Shown here: positions 17,585-26,422 of the stretch, piece after piece
Layout: the number at the start of each line of letters is the position of its first letter
Numbering within the stretch: the first letter of the stretch is position 1
Origin: Sinorhizobium arboris LMG 14919
GTDB taxonomy: Bacteria > Pseudomonadota > Alphaproteobacteria > Rhizobiales > Rhizobiaceae
DNA length: 64,000 bases
NCBI RefSeq assembly: GCF_000427465.1
Contig: NZ_ATYB01000008.1
Location: 62,001-126,000, forward strand
Reading direction: 5' to 3'
Notes under the pieces: generated by a model
What the model saw: only the letters and a program-made list of their open reading frames with translations
Database searches by the model: none
Told to the model about the DNA's origin: nothing
Translations under genes and position numbers: made by a program

Positions 17585-18087
17585 TGTCGCAGATGCTTTC
17601 GATCGAGCCTCTGACCAGGGAGGCTTTCGCCCCTTTCGGCAATATCATCGAAGCCGATCCCCGGTCGATGCGCTTCATCAACGGCGGCAATACCGAGCGT
17701 TTTCACGCGCTTGCGCGCGTCGATGCGGCGGGTGAGGGTGCCGGCGTCATCATCAACATCTTCCGCGGACAGCCGCGAGCCTTTCCCTATTCCGTGACGA
17801 TGATGGAGCGCCATCCGCTCGGCAGCCAGAGTTTTTCTCCGCTCCAGGACCGTCCGTGGCTGGTGGTGGTCGCCGAGGATGAAGGCGACCGTCCCGGACG
17901 GCCAAGGGTTTTCCTCGCGAATGGCAGGCAGGGCGTCAATTACGGACGCAATGTCTGGCATCATCCGCTGATGTCGGTGGGCGCCGTCAGCGAGTTCATC
18001 GTCGTCGACCGCGAAGGCGCGGGCAACAATCTGGTAGAGTTCTATTACGACGAGGCCTTCGTCATTCCCGATCCATCCAGAGGGTGA
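17584..18087 (+). CDS. allA: Ureidoglycolate lyase AllA
   Basis: A 167-residue cupin-fold enzyme that splits ureidoglycolate to glyoxylate and urea. Typical features are [17 protein letters not shown] at the start, the [16 protein letters not shown] segment, [16 protein letters not shown] and [13 protein letters not shown]. The last two carry the histidines seen in the family active site. The ATG at 17584 overlaps the stop of the small ORF. It is followed by uraH five bases later. AllA acts later in the pathway than its neighbours; the allantoate-consuming enzyme between PuuE and AllA is not encoded in this window. Confidence 0.92.
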   Translation: MSQMLSIEPLTREAFAPFGNIIEADPRSMRFINGGNTERFHALARVDAAGEGAGVIINIFRGQPRAFPYSVTMMERHPLGSQSFSPLQDRPWLVVVAEDEGDRPGRPRVFLANGRQGVNYGRNVWHHPLMSVGAVSEFIVVDREGAGNNLVEFYYDEAFVIPDPSRG

Positions 18088-18092
18088 ACGCC

Positions 18093-18455
18093 ATGAGCAA
18101 GTCAGGCCGCCTGACGACCCATGTTCTCGACACCGCGCTCGGCAGACCCGCTCAGGCGCTGGAAATCGATCTCTACCGGCTCGAAGGCGATGCGCGGCAC
18201 CTGGTCTGTACGGTCCGCACCAATAGTGACGGCCGCGTCGACGGACCGCTCATGGAAGGGGCCGGGTTCACGACGGGGACCTACGAACTGGTATTCCATG
18301 CCGGCGACTATTTAAGGTCCACCGGCGTGACGCTTCCGAATCCCGCCTTCCTCGAGCTCATTCCCCTGCGCTTCGGCATTGCCGATGCCGGCAGCCACTA
18401 CCATGTGCCGCTGCTGCTTTCGCCTTACGGGTATTCCACTTATCGGGGCAGTTAA
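18093..18455 (+). CDS. uraH: 5-Hydroxyisourate hydrolase (transthyretin-like)
   Basis: A 120-residue transthyretin-related protein that hydrolyses 5-hydroxyisourate to OHCU. It carries the three signatures of the family: [14 protein letters not shown] at the N-terminus, [13 protein letters not shown] in the middle and the C-terminal YRGS. The frame also offers a GTG at 18084, but AGAGGG is correctly spaced for ATG 18093. It is the last gene of the puuE operon, with no clear terminator before the mosaic repeat that ends lldD on the other strand. Probably a periplasmic or cytosolic tetramer; no signal peptide is seen. Confidence 0.93.
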   Translation: MSKSGRLTTHVLDTALGRPAQALEIDLYRLEGDARHLVCTVRTNSDGRVDGPLMEGAGFTTGTYELVFHAGDYLRSTGVTLPNPAFLELIPLRFGIADAGSHYHVPLLLSPYGYSTYRGS

Positions 18456-18568
18456 GCCAATGCTTTTATTGGGATGCCGCGCCTGGAATTAGAATGCACC
18501 ATCTGTGCTTCGAAAGTCGCATAATGATCGCGCGGGTTCGCTCCAAGTCTTTGAAGTCAGGCACTTTC

Positions 18569-18607
18569 CACGGAAAACCGCTGCACGCTTTTCCTGCAAG
18601 TGCTCTA
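18569..18607 (-). repeat. Mosaic element starting at the lldD stop codon
   Basis: Read on the minus strand, TAGAGCACTTGCAGGAAAAG begins at the lldD stop and continues into GTGCAGCGGTTTTCC. The same module follows the stop codons of the helicase (10476) and the slipin (49874). Confidence 0.7.
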
Positions 18608-19741
18608 ATCCGCAATGATGTCGCGGCCGACATCCGTGATGCGGCGTTTGCCGCAGAGCGCCATGGTCGTGTCCATCTCCTTGCGGATGATGTCGAGCGC
18701 GAGCGTCACGCCTTGCCTGCCGAGTGCACCGAGGCCGTAGAGGAAGGGGCGGCCGATATAGGTGCCTTTCGCACCGAGCGCGATCGCCTTCAGGACGTCC
18801 TGACCGGAGCGAATGCCGCCGTCGAGGTGCACCTCGATTCGGTCGTCCACGGAGTCGACGATGCGCGGCAGCATGCTGATCGAGGAATGCGCGCCGTCCA
18901 GTTGGCGGCCGCCATGGTTCGAAACGATGATCGCATCGGCGCCGGTCTTCGCCGCCATTTTCGCATCTTCCGGATCGAGAATGCCCTTGAGGATCAGCGG
19001 ACCGCCCCAGCGCTCCTTGATCCATTCGACGTCCTTCCAGGAAAGCTGCGGATCGAACTGCTCGTTGGTCCAGGCCTGAAGCGAGGAGAGGTCGGCGACG
19101 CTCTTGGCGTGGCCGACGATGTTGCGGAAAGTGCGGCGTTTGGTACCGAGCATCTTCATGCACCAGCCCGGGCGCGTCGCCATCATCCATAGATGTTTCG
19201 GCGTCAGCCGCGGCGGCGCGGACAGGCCGTTGCGAAGGTCCTTATGGCGTTGACCGAGGATCTGCAGATCGAGCGTCAGGACGAGCGCGGAACACTTCGC
19301 GGCCTTGGCCCGGTCGATCAGATCGAGCACGAATTCGCGCTCGCGTATGACATAGAGCTGGAACCAGAAGGGCTTCGTCGTCACCGAGGCGACGTCCTCG
19401 ATGGAGCAGATGCTCATGGTCGAGAGCGTGAACGGAACGCCGAACGCCTCCGCCGCCTGGGCCGCCAGCATTTCACCGTCGGCATGCTGCATTCCCGTCA
19501 GGCCGGTCGGGGCGAGAGCGACCGGCATCGAGACCTTCTGCCCGATCATCGTCGTCTCCAGCGAACGGTCGGACATGTCGACCAGCACCCGCTGGCGCAG
19601 CTTGACCTTGGCGAAATCCTCCTCGTTGGCCCGGTAGGTTCCCTCCGTCCAGGCGCCGCTGTCCGCATAATCGAAGAAAAGCTTCGGCACGCGCCGTCGG
19701 GCCAGGGCCTTGAGGTCCCGGATTTCGAGGATCTGCGTCAT
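18605..19741 (-). CDS. lldD: FMN-dependent alpha-hydroxy-acid dehydrogenase (L-lactate dehydrogenase type)
   Basis: A 378-residue member of the LldD/glycolate oxidase family. It shows PKLFFDYADSGAWTEGTYRAN, MPVALAPTGLTGMQH, the FMN/substrate strand FWFQLYV, and the active-site loop VSNHGGRQLDGA with the catalytic histidine followed by LDGGIRSGQDVLKA. It oxidises a 2-hydroxy acid (lactate is the usual substrate) and passes electrons to the respiratory chain. It sits inside the purine-degradation cluster, 114 bases after guaD on the same strand. Glycolate or another hydroxy acid derived from glyoxylate is a possible alternative substrate, by context only. Confidence 0.85.
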   Translation of the reverse strand: MTQILEIRDLKALARRRVPKLFFDYADSGAWTEGTYRANEEDFAKVKLRQRVLVDMSDRSLETTMIGQKVSMPVALAPTGLTGMQHADGEMLAAQAAEAFGVPFTLSTMSICSIEDVASVTTKPFWFQLYVIREREFVLDLIDRAKAAKCSALVLTLDLQILGQRHKDLRNGLSAPPRLTPKHLWMMATRPGWCMKMLGTKRRTFRNIVGHAKSVADLSSLQAWTNEQFDPQLSWKDVEWIKERWGGPLILKGILDPEDAKMAAKTGADAIIVSNHGGRQLDGAHSSISMLPRIVDSVDDRIEVHLDGGIRSGQDVLKAIALGAKGTYIGRPFLYGLGALGRQGVTLALDIIRKEMDTTMALCGKRRITDVGRDIIAD

Positions 19742-19814
19742 GGATCGGCCTCATCAAGTGAATGACAGCCGAGGCCTTATCACGATTTCGGAGGGCTTGT
19801 AATAGTTGCGGAAA

Positions 19815-19843
19815 GCGAGAGGTCAAAAAATTTTACCTCTCGC
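19815..19843. terminator. Strong hairpin downstream of guaD
   Basis: Perfect nine-base arms GCGAGAGGT and ACCTCTCGC enclose an A/T loop that can pair further (AAAA with TTTT). It begins 13 bases past the guaD stop on the minus strand and precedes lldD. No T-tract follows the stem, so it may be a processing or repeat element rather than an intrinsic terminator. Confidence 0.45.
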
Positions 19844-19855
19844 CTTCCTGTCTGC

Positions 19856-21172
19856 TCAAGCTTCGCCAAGCGTCGATTTGCAGGGTCTGCCGGCCACATA
19901 GGTCTCCACCACGGCGCGGTCGTCGCCCATCGTCTGCAGGAGAAAGAGTTCGTCGGCGAGCGAGTTGACCACTTCTGCTCTGAGCGCCATTGCAGGCGTT
20001 GCCGCCATGTCGAGCACCGTAAAGTCCGCATCGGTTCCGGGCTCCAGCGTGCCGATGCGGTCGGCAAGAGACAGCGCTTCGGCATTGCCGCGGGTCATCA
20101 TGTAGAAACTGTCGAAGGGGTTCAGCCTTTCGCCCTGCAACTGCAGGATCTTGTAGGCCTCGTCGAGCGTCTTCAACATCGAATAGCTGGTGCCGCCGCC
20201 GATGTCCGAGGCGACGGAAACGCGCACCGGTCTTTGCCGCCGCTGGAGCGCCCGCAGCGGAAACAGTCCGGATCCGAGGAAGAGATTGGACGTCGGGCAG
20301 AAGACGGCGACCGAGCCGGTTTCGCTCATCGCATCCGCTTCGCGCTCGGAGAGGTGGATGCAATGCCCGAACAGGCTTTTCGGTCCGAGCAGACCGTAGC
20401 GGGCGTAGACGTCCGTATAATCCGCCGCTTCCGGATAGAGTTCTGAGGTATAGGCGATTTCGTCGCGGTTCTCCGAGAGGTGCGTCTGCACATGCAGGTC
20501 GGGAAACTCGCGGACGAGCGATCTTGCGACTTCCATCTGCTCCGGCGTCGAAGTTATGGCGAAACGGGGGGTGATAGCCACATGGTTGCGGCCCTTTCCG
20601 TGCCAGTCGGCGATGACGGCGCGGGTCTCGTCGTAGCTCATTTGCGGTGTATCGAGCAGGCCCTGCGGCGCATTGCGGTCCATCATCACCTTGCCGCCGA
20701 CCATGCACATGCCGCGCTTCAGGCTCTCGGCGAAGAAGGCATCGGCGGATGCCTTGTGCACCGAACAGTAGGCCGTCGCCGTCGTCGTGCCGTGGCGGAT
20801 CATCTCGTCGAAGAAGTGGCGGGCGATCCGTTGCGCATGCGCCGTCTCGACGAAACGGCACTCCTCGGGAAAGGTGTAGGTGTTCAGCCATTCGAGCAGG
20901 TTGGCCGCATAGGAGGCCATCACCTGCATCTGTGGAAAATGCAGATGCGTGTCGATGAAGCCCGGCATGATCAGGTGCGGTCTGTGGTCGATCTCGAAGA
21001 CATCCTCGGGCGCTGCCGCCTTGACCGCTGCGTAGGAACCGGATGCCTCGATCACGCCGTTCCCGACAAGAAGGGCGCCGTCGCTTTCGTAGGCATAGGC
21101 AGCACTGTCGTCGATGCCGTGCGGCTCCCGATGGAAGCTCAGGATGCGGCCGCGAATAAGGGTGGATGTCAT
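19856..21172 (-). CDS. guaD: Guanine deaminase
   Basis: A 438-residue zinc amidohydrolase converting guanine to xanthine. The metal motif PGFIDTHLHFPQ, the guanine-deaminase block WLNTYTFPEECRF, HVQTHLSENRDE, GHCIHLSEREAD and SDIGGGTSYSML are all present in order. It starts within the last four bases of puuD (ATG at 21172), so the two are translationally coupled. It feeds xanthine to the XdhAB enzyme encoded a few kilobases away. No signal peptide; cytosolic. A hairpin follows its stop. Confidence 0.93.
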   Translation of the reverse strand: MTSTLIRGRILSFHREPHGIDDSAAYAYESDGALLVGNGVIEASGSYAAVKAAAPEDVFEIDHRPHLIMPGFIDTHLHFPQMQVMASYAANLLEWLNTYTFPEECRFVETAHAQRIARHFFDEMIRHGTTTATAYCSVHKASADAFFAESLKRGMCMVGGKVMMDRNAPQGLLDTPQMSYDETRAVIADWHGKGRNHVAITPRFAITSTPEQMEVARSLVREFPDLHVQTHLSENRDEIAYTSELYPEAADYTDVYARYGLLGPKSLFGHCIHLSEREADAMSETGSVAVFCPTSNLFLGSGLFPLRALQRRQRPVRVSVASDIGGGTSYSMLKTLDEAYKILQLQGERLNPFDSFYMMTRGNAEALSLADRIGTLEPGTDADFTVLDMAATPAMALRAEVVNSLADELFLLQTMGDDRAVVETYVAGRPCKSTLGEA

Positions 21173-22401
21173 CGTGTCTCCCCGACGGCGCTTTCGAACC
21201 AGGCCGTCACAAGCCCGCGTTCGTCCGCCGTCATGTCGGTTATGTTGCCGGGCGGCATCGCGTGGCTGCGCCCGGCCTGGATATAGATTTCACGCGCGCG
21301 GGCCGCAATCTCCGCTTCGCTTTCGAGCATGACGCCGTTCGGAGGCCGCGCGATTCCTTCATAGACCGGCTCGGCCGCGTGGCACATGCTGCAGCGAGTC
21401 GCGATCGTCTCCTTGACCGCCGGGAAATGCGCGTTTTCGGCAAAGCGCCTGAATGCCGGTGCCGTTTCGGCGCGTTCTGCTCCCGTCAGTATTTTTGGCG
21501 TTGTCGACAGCCACATGATCAGGATGAACAGGATTGCGGTGACAAGCCAGGTCCAGGTCGGCTTACCCTTGCGTGCATGCGTTGTATTGAACCAGTGGCG
21601 GATCGTCACGCCCATCAGGAAGACGAGCGCCGCGATGACCCAGTTGAAGGCCGTTGCGAAGGCGAGCGGGTAGTGGTTCGAGAGCATGAAGAAGATGACG
21701 GGCAGCGTGAGGTAGTTGTTGTGCAGCGACCGCTGCTTCGCCTGCGCGCCGAGCCTTGGGTCGGCCGTACGGCCGGCGATAAGGTCGGCGACGACGATCT
21801 TCTGGTTGGGGATGATGATGAAGAAGACGTTGGCCGACATGATCGTCGCAGTGAAGGCGCCGAGATGCAGGAAGGCGGCGCGTCCGGTGAAGACCTGGGT
21901 ATAGCCCCAGGCCATGGCGACCAGCACAAGATAAAGCAGTGCCATCAGTCCCCAGGTGCTTTTCCCGATCGGGGACTTGCAGAGAAGGTCATAAAGGACC
22001 CAGCCGATGCCGAGCGAGGCAAGCGAGATCAGGATCGCGGTCGTCGCCTGGAGGTCCAGGACATGGCGGTCTATGAGGAAGAGGTCGGCGCCGCCATAAT
22101 AGACGATGCAGAGCATCGCGAAGCCTGACAGCCAGGTCGCGTAGGACTCCCACTTGAACCAGGTCAGGTGCTCCGGCATCGACGCTGGCGCCACCAGATA
22201 TTTCTGTATGTGATAGAAGCCGCCGCCATGCACCTGCCATTCCTCGCCATAGGCGCCCGGGGGCAGATGGTCGCGTTTGACGAGGCCGAGATCGAGCGCG
22301 ATGAAATAGAAGGAAGAACCGATCCAGGCGATGGCAGTGACGACATGCAGCCAGCGGACGGCGAAGGCCAGCCATTCCCAGACAATGGCGAATTCATACA
22401 T
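21169..22401 (-). CDS. puuD: Urate oxidase PuuD, membrane-bound with cytochrome c domain
   Basis: A 410-residue protein with about eight transmembrane helices (DUF989 domain, residues 1-300) and a C-terminal cytochrome c domain with one haem site CSMCH at about 337-341 and a distal Met in AMPPGN. Proteins of this kind oxidise urate to 5-hydroxyisourate and send electrons to the respiratory chain, unlike soluble uricases. VRWLHVVTAIAWIGSSFYF and HGGGFYHIQKYLVAP are characteristic. AAAGGGGG precedes the ATG. It overlaps guaD, giving a puuD-guaD operon downstream of a LysR gene on the same strand. Confidence 0.92.
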   Translation of the reverse strand: MYEFAIVWEWLAFAVRWLHVVTAIAWIGSSFYFIALDLGLVKRDHLPPGAYGEEWQVHGGGFYHIQKYLVAPASMPEHLTWFKWESYATWLSGFAMLCIVYYGGADLFLIDRHVLDLQATTAILISLASLGIGWVLYDLLCKSPIGKSTWGLMALLYLVLVAMAWGYTQVFTGRAAFLHLGAFTATIMSANVFFIIIPNQKIVVADLIAGRTADPRLGAQAKQRSLHNNYLTLPVIFFMLSNHYPLAFATAFNWVIAALVFLMGVTIRHWFNTTHARKGKPTWTWLVTAILFILIMWLSTTPKILTGAERAETAPAFRRFAENAHFPAVKETIATRCSMCHAAEPVYEGIARPPNGVMLESEAEIAARAREIYIQAGRSHAMPPGNITDMTADERGLVTAWFESAVGETR

Positions 22402-22515
22402 TCGGGCCCCCTTTCTCTCCGTTCACACAACCTTGCGAGAAAAACGGAGAGCGGGGAAGGGGCGATTTCCGTAGTTTCACAGTGTTGGCGTCCGGCCGAT
22501 AGTCGCTTCCGGCGC

Positions 22516-23424
22516 TCAGAACGGGCCCTGACGGGCGTCCGGATCGAGTCTGTCGAGAATCCAGTTGCGGAAAGCGCGGATCTTCGGGGTGTTGCGGCGG
22601 GCGTGCGGATAAACGAGCCAGTAATCGTGGCCGTCGCTGCATCTCAGCTCGAACGGCTGGTAAAGCCTGCCGAGCGCCACGTCGTCGCTATAGAATTCAG
22701 GCATCAGGATCGCGACACCTTGGCCCGCGACCGCCGCCCGCGCTTCGAAGGCCTGGGCGCCGAGCCGGCTTGCCGGACGGCCGTCCAGATTCGGATCGTC
22801 CACGCCCGCAGCGCGAAACCATAGGCGCCACCAGGGATCTCGAGGGTCGATAATGCGGAGCTTCAAAAGGTCCCGCGGCGTGCGCACGCCGCCGATCGTT
22901 TCCGCAAGGGCCGGGCTGAGCATCGGCGAAAACTCTACCCGCATCAGCCGATGGCTGACGAGGCCGGGCCAGTCGCCCCTGCCGGAGCGGATCGCTACGT
23001 CGGCCGACTCCTTGGTGAAATCGACGATCGCGTCGTTCGCCACCAGACGCACTGCAATATTCGGATGTTCTAGCTGGAACGTGCCGATTTCCCGGGCGAG
23101 CCATTGCGAGGCAAAGGTTGCCGTCGAGTTGATGAGCAAGGCCGCCTCCGTATTCCCGCGCGCCGAGGCAACCGCCTCGTGCAGCAGCTCGAAGGCTTCC
23201 GTCACCTTCGGAGCGAGGTGCTGTCCAACCTCCGTGAGCGTGATCTGCCGCGGACGCCTCAGGAACAGCGGCTCGCCGATGCTCTCCTCGATCAGCTTAA
23301 TCTGATAGCTGACCGCCGTCTGGGTCATCCCGAGTTCTTCGCCCGCCTTGGTGAAACTTCCGAGCCGCGCGGCCGCTTCAAAGACCCTCAGGGCATTCAG
23401 CGGAAACTGTTTGGACAGCTTCAT
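22516..23424 (-). CDS. LysR-family regulator (GcvA-like)
   Basis: A 302-residue transcription factor with an N-terminal winged helix (FPLNALRVFEAAARLGSFTKAGEELGM shortened here to its core, LGSFTKAGEELGMTQTAVSY) and a C-terminal periplasmic-binding-like effector domain. Start ATG 23424 was preferred over one seven codons earlier because AAGAGA lies just upstream of it and family alignment begins at KLSKQFP. It sits between the puuD-guaD and xdhAB transcription units, all on the minus strand, so it is a likely regulator of purine use. Effector (urate, xanthine or other) is unknown. Confidence 0.88.
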   Translation of the reverse strand: MKLSKQFPLNALRVFEAAARLGSFTKAGEELGMTQTAVSYQIKLIEESIGEPLFLRRPRQITLTEVGQHLAPKVTEAFELLHEAVASARGNTEAALLINSTATFASQWLAREIGTFQLEHPNIAVRLVANDAIVDFTKESADVAIRSGRGDWPGLVSHRLMRVEFSPMLSPALAETIGGVRTPRDLLKLRIIDPRDPWWRLWFRAAGVDDPNLDGRPASRLGAQAFEARAAVAGQGVAILMPEFYSDDVALGRLYQPFELRCSDGHDYWLVYPHARRNTPKIRAFRNWILDRLDPDARQGPF

Positions 23425-23526
23425 GGATAAGTTCTCTTGATGCATGTAGACGGATGTTCGATTGGAATTCGAGCATCTATCGGGGCATGCTGCAAGTCAA
23501 CTTCACCGCTTTGAAAAGGTGCTCAG

Positions 23527-23730
23527 ATGTCCTGCGATCTATCGGAATTTACTGAAAGAAAGCCGCTTCTCCCACTAAGTGGGATCGCTCGTATCGCCGC
23601 TTCGGCACTACGCCGCATGCGAGGCCGGAGCTTAAATCTCGACCTCGAATCCACATCCGATTACATGAAAAAGGACTTGGGATTTCTCGACGGCCGCATG
23701 GCCCGGCAGGACGACGACATACTGCGCTAG
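23527..23730 (+). CDS. Small hypothetical protein with DUF1127-like tail
   Basis: A 67-residue ORF alone on the plus strand, between the LysR gene and xdhB. The middle has an Arg-rich helix (ALRRMRGRS) and the end DYMKKDLGFLDGRMAR, which resembles the C-terminal pattern of DUF1127 (YjiS-like) small proteins that are abundant in rhizobia and bind RNA in some species. The resemblance is partial. Its TAG is followed directly by GAGCGGC, the opening of a mosaic repeat. Length, isolation and modest match make this a tentative call. Confidence 0.45.
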   Translation: MSCDLSEFTERKPLLPLSGIARIAASALRRMRGRSLNLDLESTSDYMKKDLGFLDGRMARQDDDILR

Positions 23731-23836
23731 GAGCGGCAGAGGAAAAGTGTTGGCGGGGTTCCGCCCGCATTCCGCGTCCCAACCTATTAGAAGCGATCAC
23801 GATGATTTTAGGTCGGCCAGACCTAAAATCATCGTG
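23731..23836. repeat. Composite rhizobial mosaic element with 17-base palindrome
   Basis: A left module (GAGGAAAAGTG ... CCGCCCGCATTCCGCG) is joined to a near-perfect palindrome with 17-base arms at 23798-23814 and 23820-23836 (CACGATGATTTTAGGTC and its complement, five-base loop). It separates the convergent small ORF and xdhB and could act as terminator for both. The same composite occurs inverted at 10185-10300, and the left module again at 49018-49085. Confidence 0.8.
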
Positions 23837-23848
23837 TTGGAATACTGT

Positions 23849-26188
23849 TCATCCAAACTGCTCTCTAAGCCGTTCCACGGCCATCAGGATACGCTCGGGC
23901 GTCGCCGGCGTATCGAGGCGGGGACACTCGCGATAGTCGGCGACGCTGGCGACGGCCATCGACAGGGCCTCGACCACCGAAATGGGCAACATGAGGGGTG
24001 GCTCTCCCACGGCCTTCGACCTGCCGATCGTCTTTTCCGCATTTTCCGACCATTCGGCGAGGCGCACGTTGAAGACCTTCGGCCGATCCGAAGCGAGGGG
24101 GATCTTGTAGGTCGAGGGCGCATGCGTCCTCAGACGTCCCTTCTCGTCCCACCAGAGCTCCTCCGTTGTCAGCCAGCCCATGCCCTGGACGAAGCCGCCC
24201 TCGACCTGGCCGAGATCGATCGCCGGATTGAGCGAGCGGCCGACGTCGTGCAGGACGTCAACGCGATCGACCATATATTCGCCCGTCAGCGTATCGATCG
24301 AGACCTCGGAAACGGCCGCGCCATAGGCGAAGTAATAGAAGGGCGTGCCGCGGCCGGCGGCCCGATCCCAGTGGATGCCCGGCGTCGCATAGAACCCGGC
24401 GGCGGAAAGCTGGACACGTGCACCGTAAGCCTCCTGCACGAACCGGGCAAAAGGCACGAGCTCCTCGCCGATCCTGACGTGATTGGCCACGAAGGTGACA
24501 TTCTCGGCTGTCGTCTGCCAGCGCTCGGCCGCAAAGGCGACGAGCCTCTCCTTGATCTGGCGCGCAGCATCGAAGGCAGCCATGCCATTGAGGTCGGATC
24601 CGGAGGAGGCGGCGGTCGCTGACGTATTCGGCACCTTGCCGGTCGTCGTCGCGGTTATTTTCACCCGGTCGATGTCGATCTGGAAACTGTCTGCGAGGAC
24701 CTGCGCCACTTTCGTATATACGCCCTGGCCCATCTCGGTGCCGCCGTGATTCAGGTGGAGCGAGCCGTCCGTATAAATGTGGACGAGCGCCCCGGCCTGA
24801 TTGAGATGCGTGAGGGTGAAGGAGATGCCGAATTTCACCGGGGTCAGAGCGATGCCCTTGCGGATCACGCGGCTCGATCGGTTGAATTCGACGATCGCTG
24901 CCCGCCGCGCCAGGTAATCGGCGCTCGCTTCCAGTTCATCGACGATCCGTCCGATGATGTTGTCCTCTACCTTCTGATGGTAGGGCGTGACGTTACGGCC
25001 GGAAAGGGCGTCGCCATAGAAGTTCAGCTTGCGGACTTCGAGCGGGTCCTTGCCGAGCGCATAAGCGATCTCCTCGATGATCCGCTCGCCGCCGAGCATG
25101 CCCTGGGGTCCGCCGAAGCCTCGAAAAGCGGTGTTGGAAACCGTATTGGTTTTAAGCGGTTGCGAGGTAAGCTTCACATGCGGATAGAAGTAGGCGTTAT
25201 CCGCATGGAAGAGAGCGCGGTCGGTGACCGGGCCGGAGAGATCGGCGGAGAAACCGCATCGCGCGGCATAATTCGCCTGGACCGCCCGGATGCGCCCCTC
25301 CTCATCGAATCCGACGTCGTAGTCGACGAGGAAGTCATGACGCTTGCCGGTGGCGATCATGTCGTCGTCGCGGTCCGGGCGGAACTTGACGGCGCGGCGA
25401 AGCTTGCGCGCGGCGACGGCGGCGAGTGCCGCAAACTGGTTGCCTTGGGTCTCCTTGCCGCCGAAGCCGCCGCCCATGCGGCGGACATTCACCGTAACTG
25501 CGTTCGAGGGGACGCCGAGCACCTGCGCGACCATGCGTTGGACTTCGCTCGGATGCTGCGTCGAGACCCAGACGGTCATTTCATCATCTTCGCCGGGGAT
25601 CGCGAGCGCGATATGTCCTTCCAGGTAGAAATGCTCCTGGCCGCCGATGCGCATGCGTCCCTTGATGCGGCGCGGCGCCCGCTCCAGTTCGCCTTCCGCA
25701 TCGCCGCGTTCGAGTGTCAGCGGCGGAGTCACGAGCCCCCCGCCAGTCCCGATGGCGTCGACGACATCGATCGCCGGCAGGAAGTCGCGATAGGTGATCG
25801 TGGCGAGCCGCGCGGCCCGGCGGGCGATGTCGCGCGTTTCGGCGACGACCGCGAAGGCTGGTTGACCATGGAACTCCACTCGCCCGTCGGCAAGCACCGG
25901 CTCGTCGTGCAGATGGGTCGGGCTGATGTCGTTGGAATGCGGCATGTCCTCAGCCGTGAGCACGCAAACGACGCCGGGCACTGCGGCTACGGCGGAGAGA
26001 TCCATCTCGAGGATTTCCGCATGCGCCCGGTCCGTGAGGCCGAGAGCGCCATGCACGGTTCCGACGGGTTCGGGCATGTCGTCGATATAGTCGGCGGTGC
26101 CCGCCACATGCTTGTGGGCGCTGTCGTGGCGCAGTGGCGCATGCATCGGACCGGTAATGGTGCGGACTTCAAGGGTGGGTTTATCCAT
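23849..26188 (-). CDS. xdhB: Xanthine dehydrogenase, molybdopterin-binding subunit
   Basis: A 779-residue large subunit of the XdhAB type, oxidising hypoxanthine and xanthine to urate at a molybdenum cofactor. Key features are VRRMGGGFGGKETQ, NTAFRGFGGPQGM, HLNHGGTEMGQGVYTKV and, near the C-terminus, KAVGEPPLMLP with the catalytic glutamate. The gene follows xdhA in the bdhA-xdhA-xdhB operon but is separated from it by 234 bases that hold a repeat element. The Moco-insertion chaperone XdhC, often the next gene, is absent here and must be encoded elsewhere. Confidence 0.95.
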   Translation of the reverse strand: MDKPTLEVRTITGPMHAPLRHDSAHKHVAGTADYIDDMPEPVGTVHGALGLTDRAHAEILEMDLSAVAAVPGVVCVLTAEDMPHSNDISPTHLHDEPVLADGRVEFHGQPAFAVVAETRDIARRAARLATITYRDFLPAIDVVDAIGTGGGLVTPPLTLERGDAEGELERAPRRIKGRMRIGGQEHFYLEGHIALAIPGEDDEMTVWVSTQHPSEVQRMVAQVLGVPSNAVTVNVRRMGGGFGGKETQGNQFAALAAVAARKLRRAVKFRPDRDDDMIATGKRHDFLVDYDVGFDEEGRIRAVQANYAARCGFSADLSGPVTDRALFHADNAYFYPHVKLTSQPLKTNTVSNTAFRGFGGPQGMLGGERIIEEIAYALGKDPLEVRKLNFYGDALSGRNVTPYHQKVEDNIIGRIVDELEASADYLARRAAIVEFNRSSRVIRKGIALTPVKFGISFTLTHLNQAGALVHIYTDGSLHLNHGGTEMGQGVYTKVAQVLADSFQIDIDRVKITATTTGKVPNTSATAASSGSDLNGMAAFDAARQIKERLVAFAAERWQTTAENVTFVANHVRIGEELVPFARFVQEAYGARVQLSAAGFYATPGIHWDRAAGRGTPFYYFAYGAAVSEVSIDTLTGEYMVDRVDVLHDVGRSLNPAIDLGQVEGGFVQGMGWLTTEELWWDEKGRLRTHAPSTYKIPLASDRPKVFNVRLAEWSENAEKTIGRSKAVGEPPLMLPISVVEALSMAVASVADYRECPRLDTPATPERILMAVERLREQFG

Positions 26189-26234
26189 GCGGGGGCCTCC
26201 TGACGAAGAATTTCCCCCTTATCCCCATGCCGGC

Positions 26235-26400
26235 AACTTCTCCCCGCAGGCGGGGGGAAGGAACAAGCGGCGCGCGCTCGTCCGCTCTGCGAGCCCTTTT
26301 ATCGACCGGGAGGAAGGAAGCGGCGCACTCGTCCCCTCTCCCCGCAAGCGGGGAGAGGGTTAGTCCTCGGGTTAAGCCCGAGGAGAGGGGCAATCCCGAC
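26235..26400. repeat. RIME-like repeat inside the xdhA-xdhB gap
   Basis: Two GC-rich hairpins stand side by side: CCTCTCCCCGCAAGCGGGGAG and onward at 26335-26358, and TCCTCGGGTTAAGCCCGAGGA split at 26363-26383, preceded by a related CTTCTCCCCGCAGGCGG hairpin at 26237-26262. Paired palindromes of this kind are the hallmark of rhizobial intergenic mosaic elements (RIME1-like). It lies between two co-transcribed genes and could affect xdhB expression or mRNA processing. Confidence 0.75.
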
Positions 26401-26422
26401 CCGTCAATGTCGCGACAAGCAC

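Noticed and set aside
24746..26203. Plus-strand frame of 485 codons opposite xdhB
   Set aside because: It is entirely antisense to a clear xanthine dehydrogenase gene, and its composition is that of a GC-rich shadow frame.
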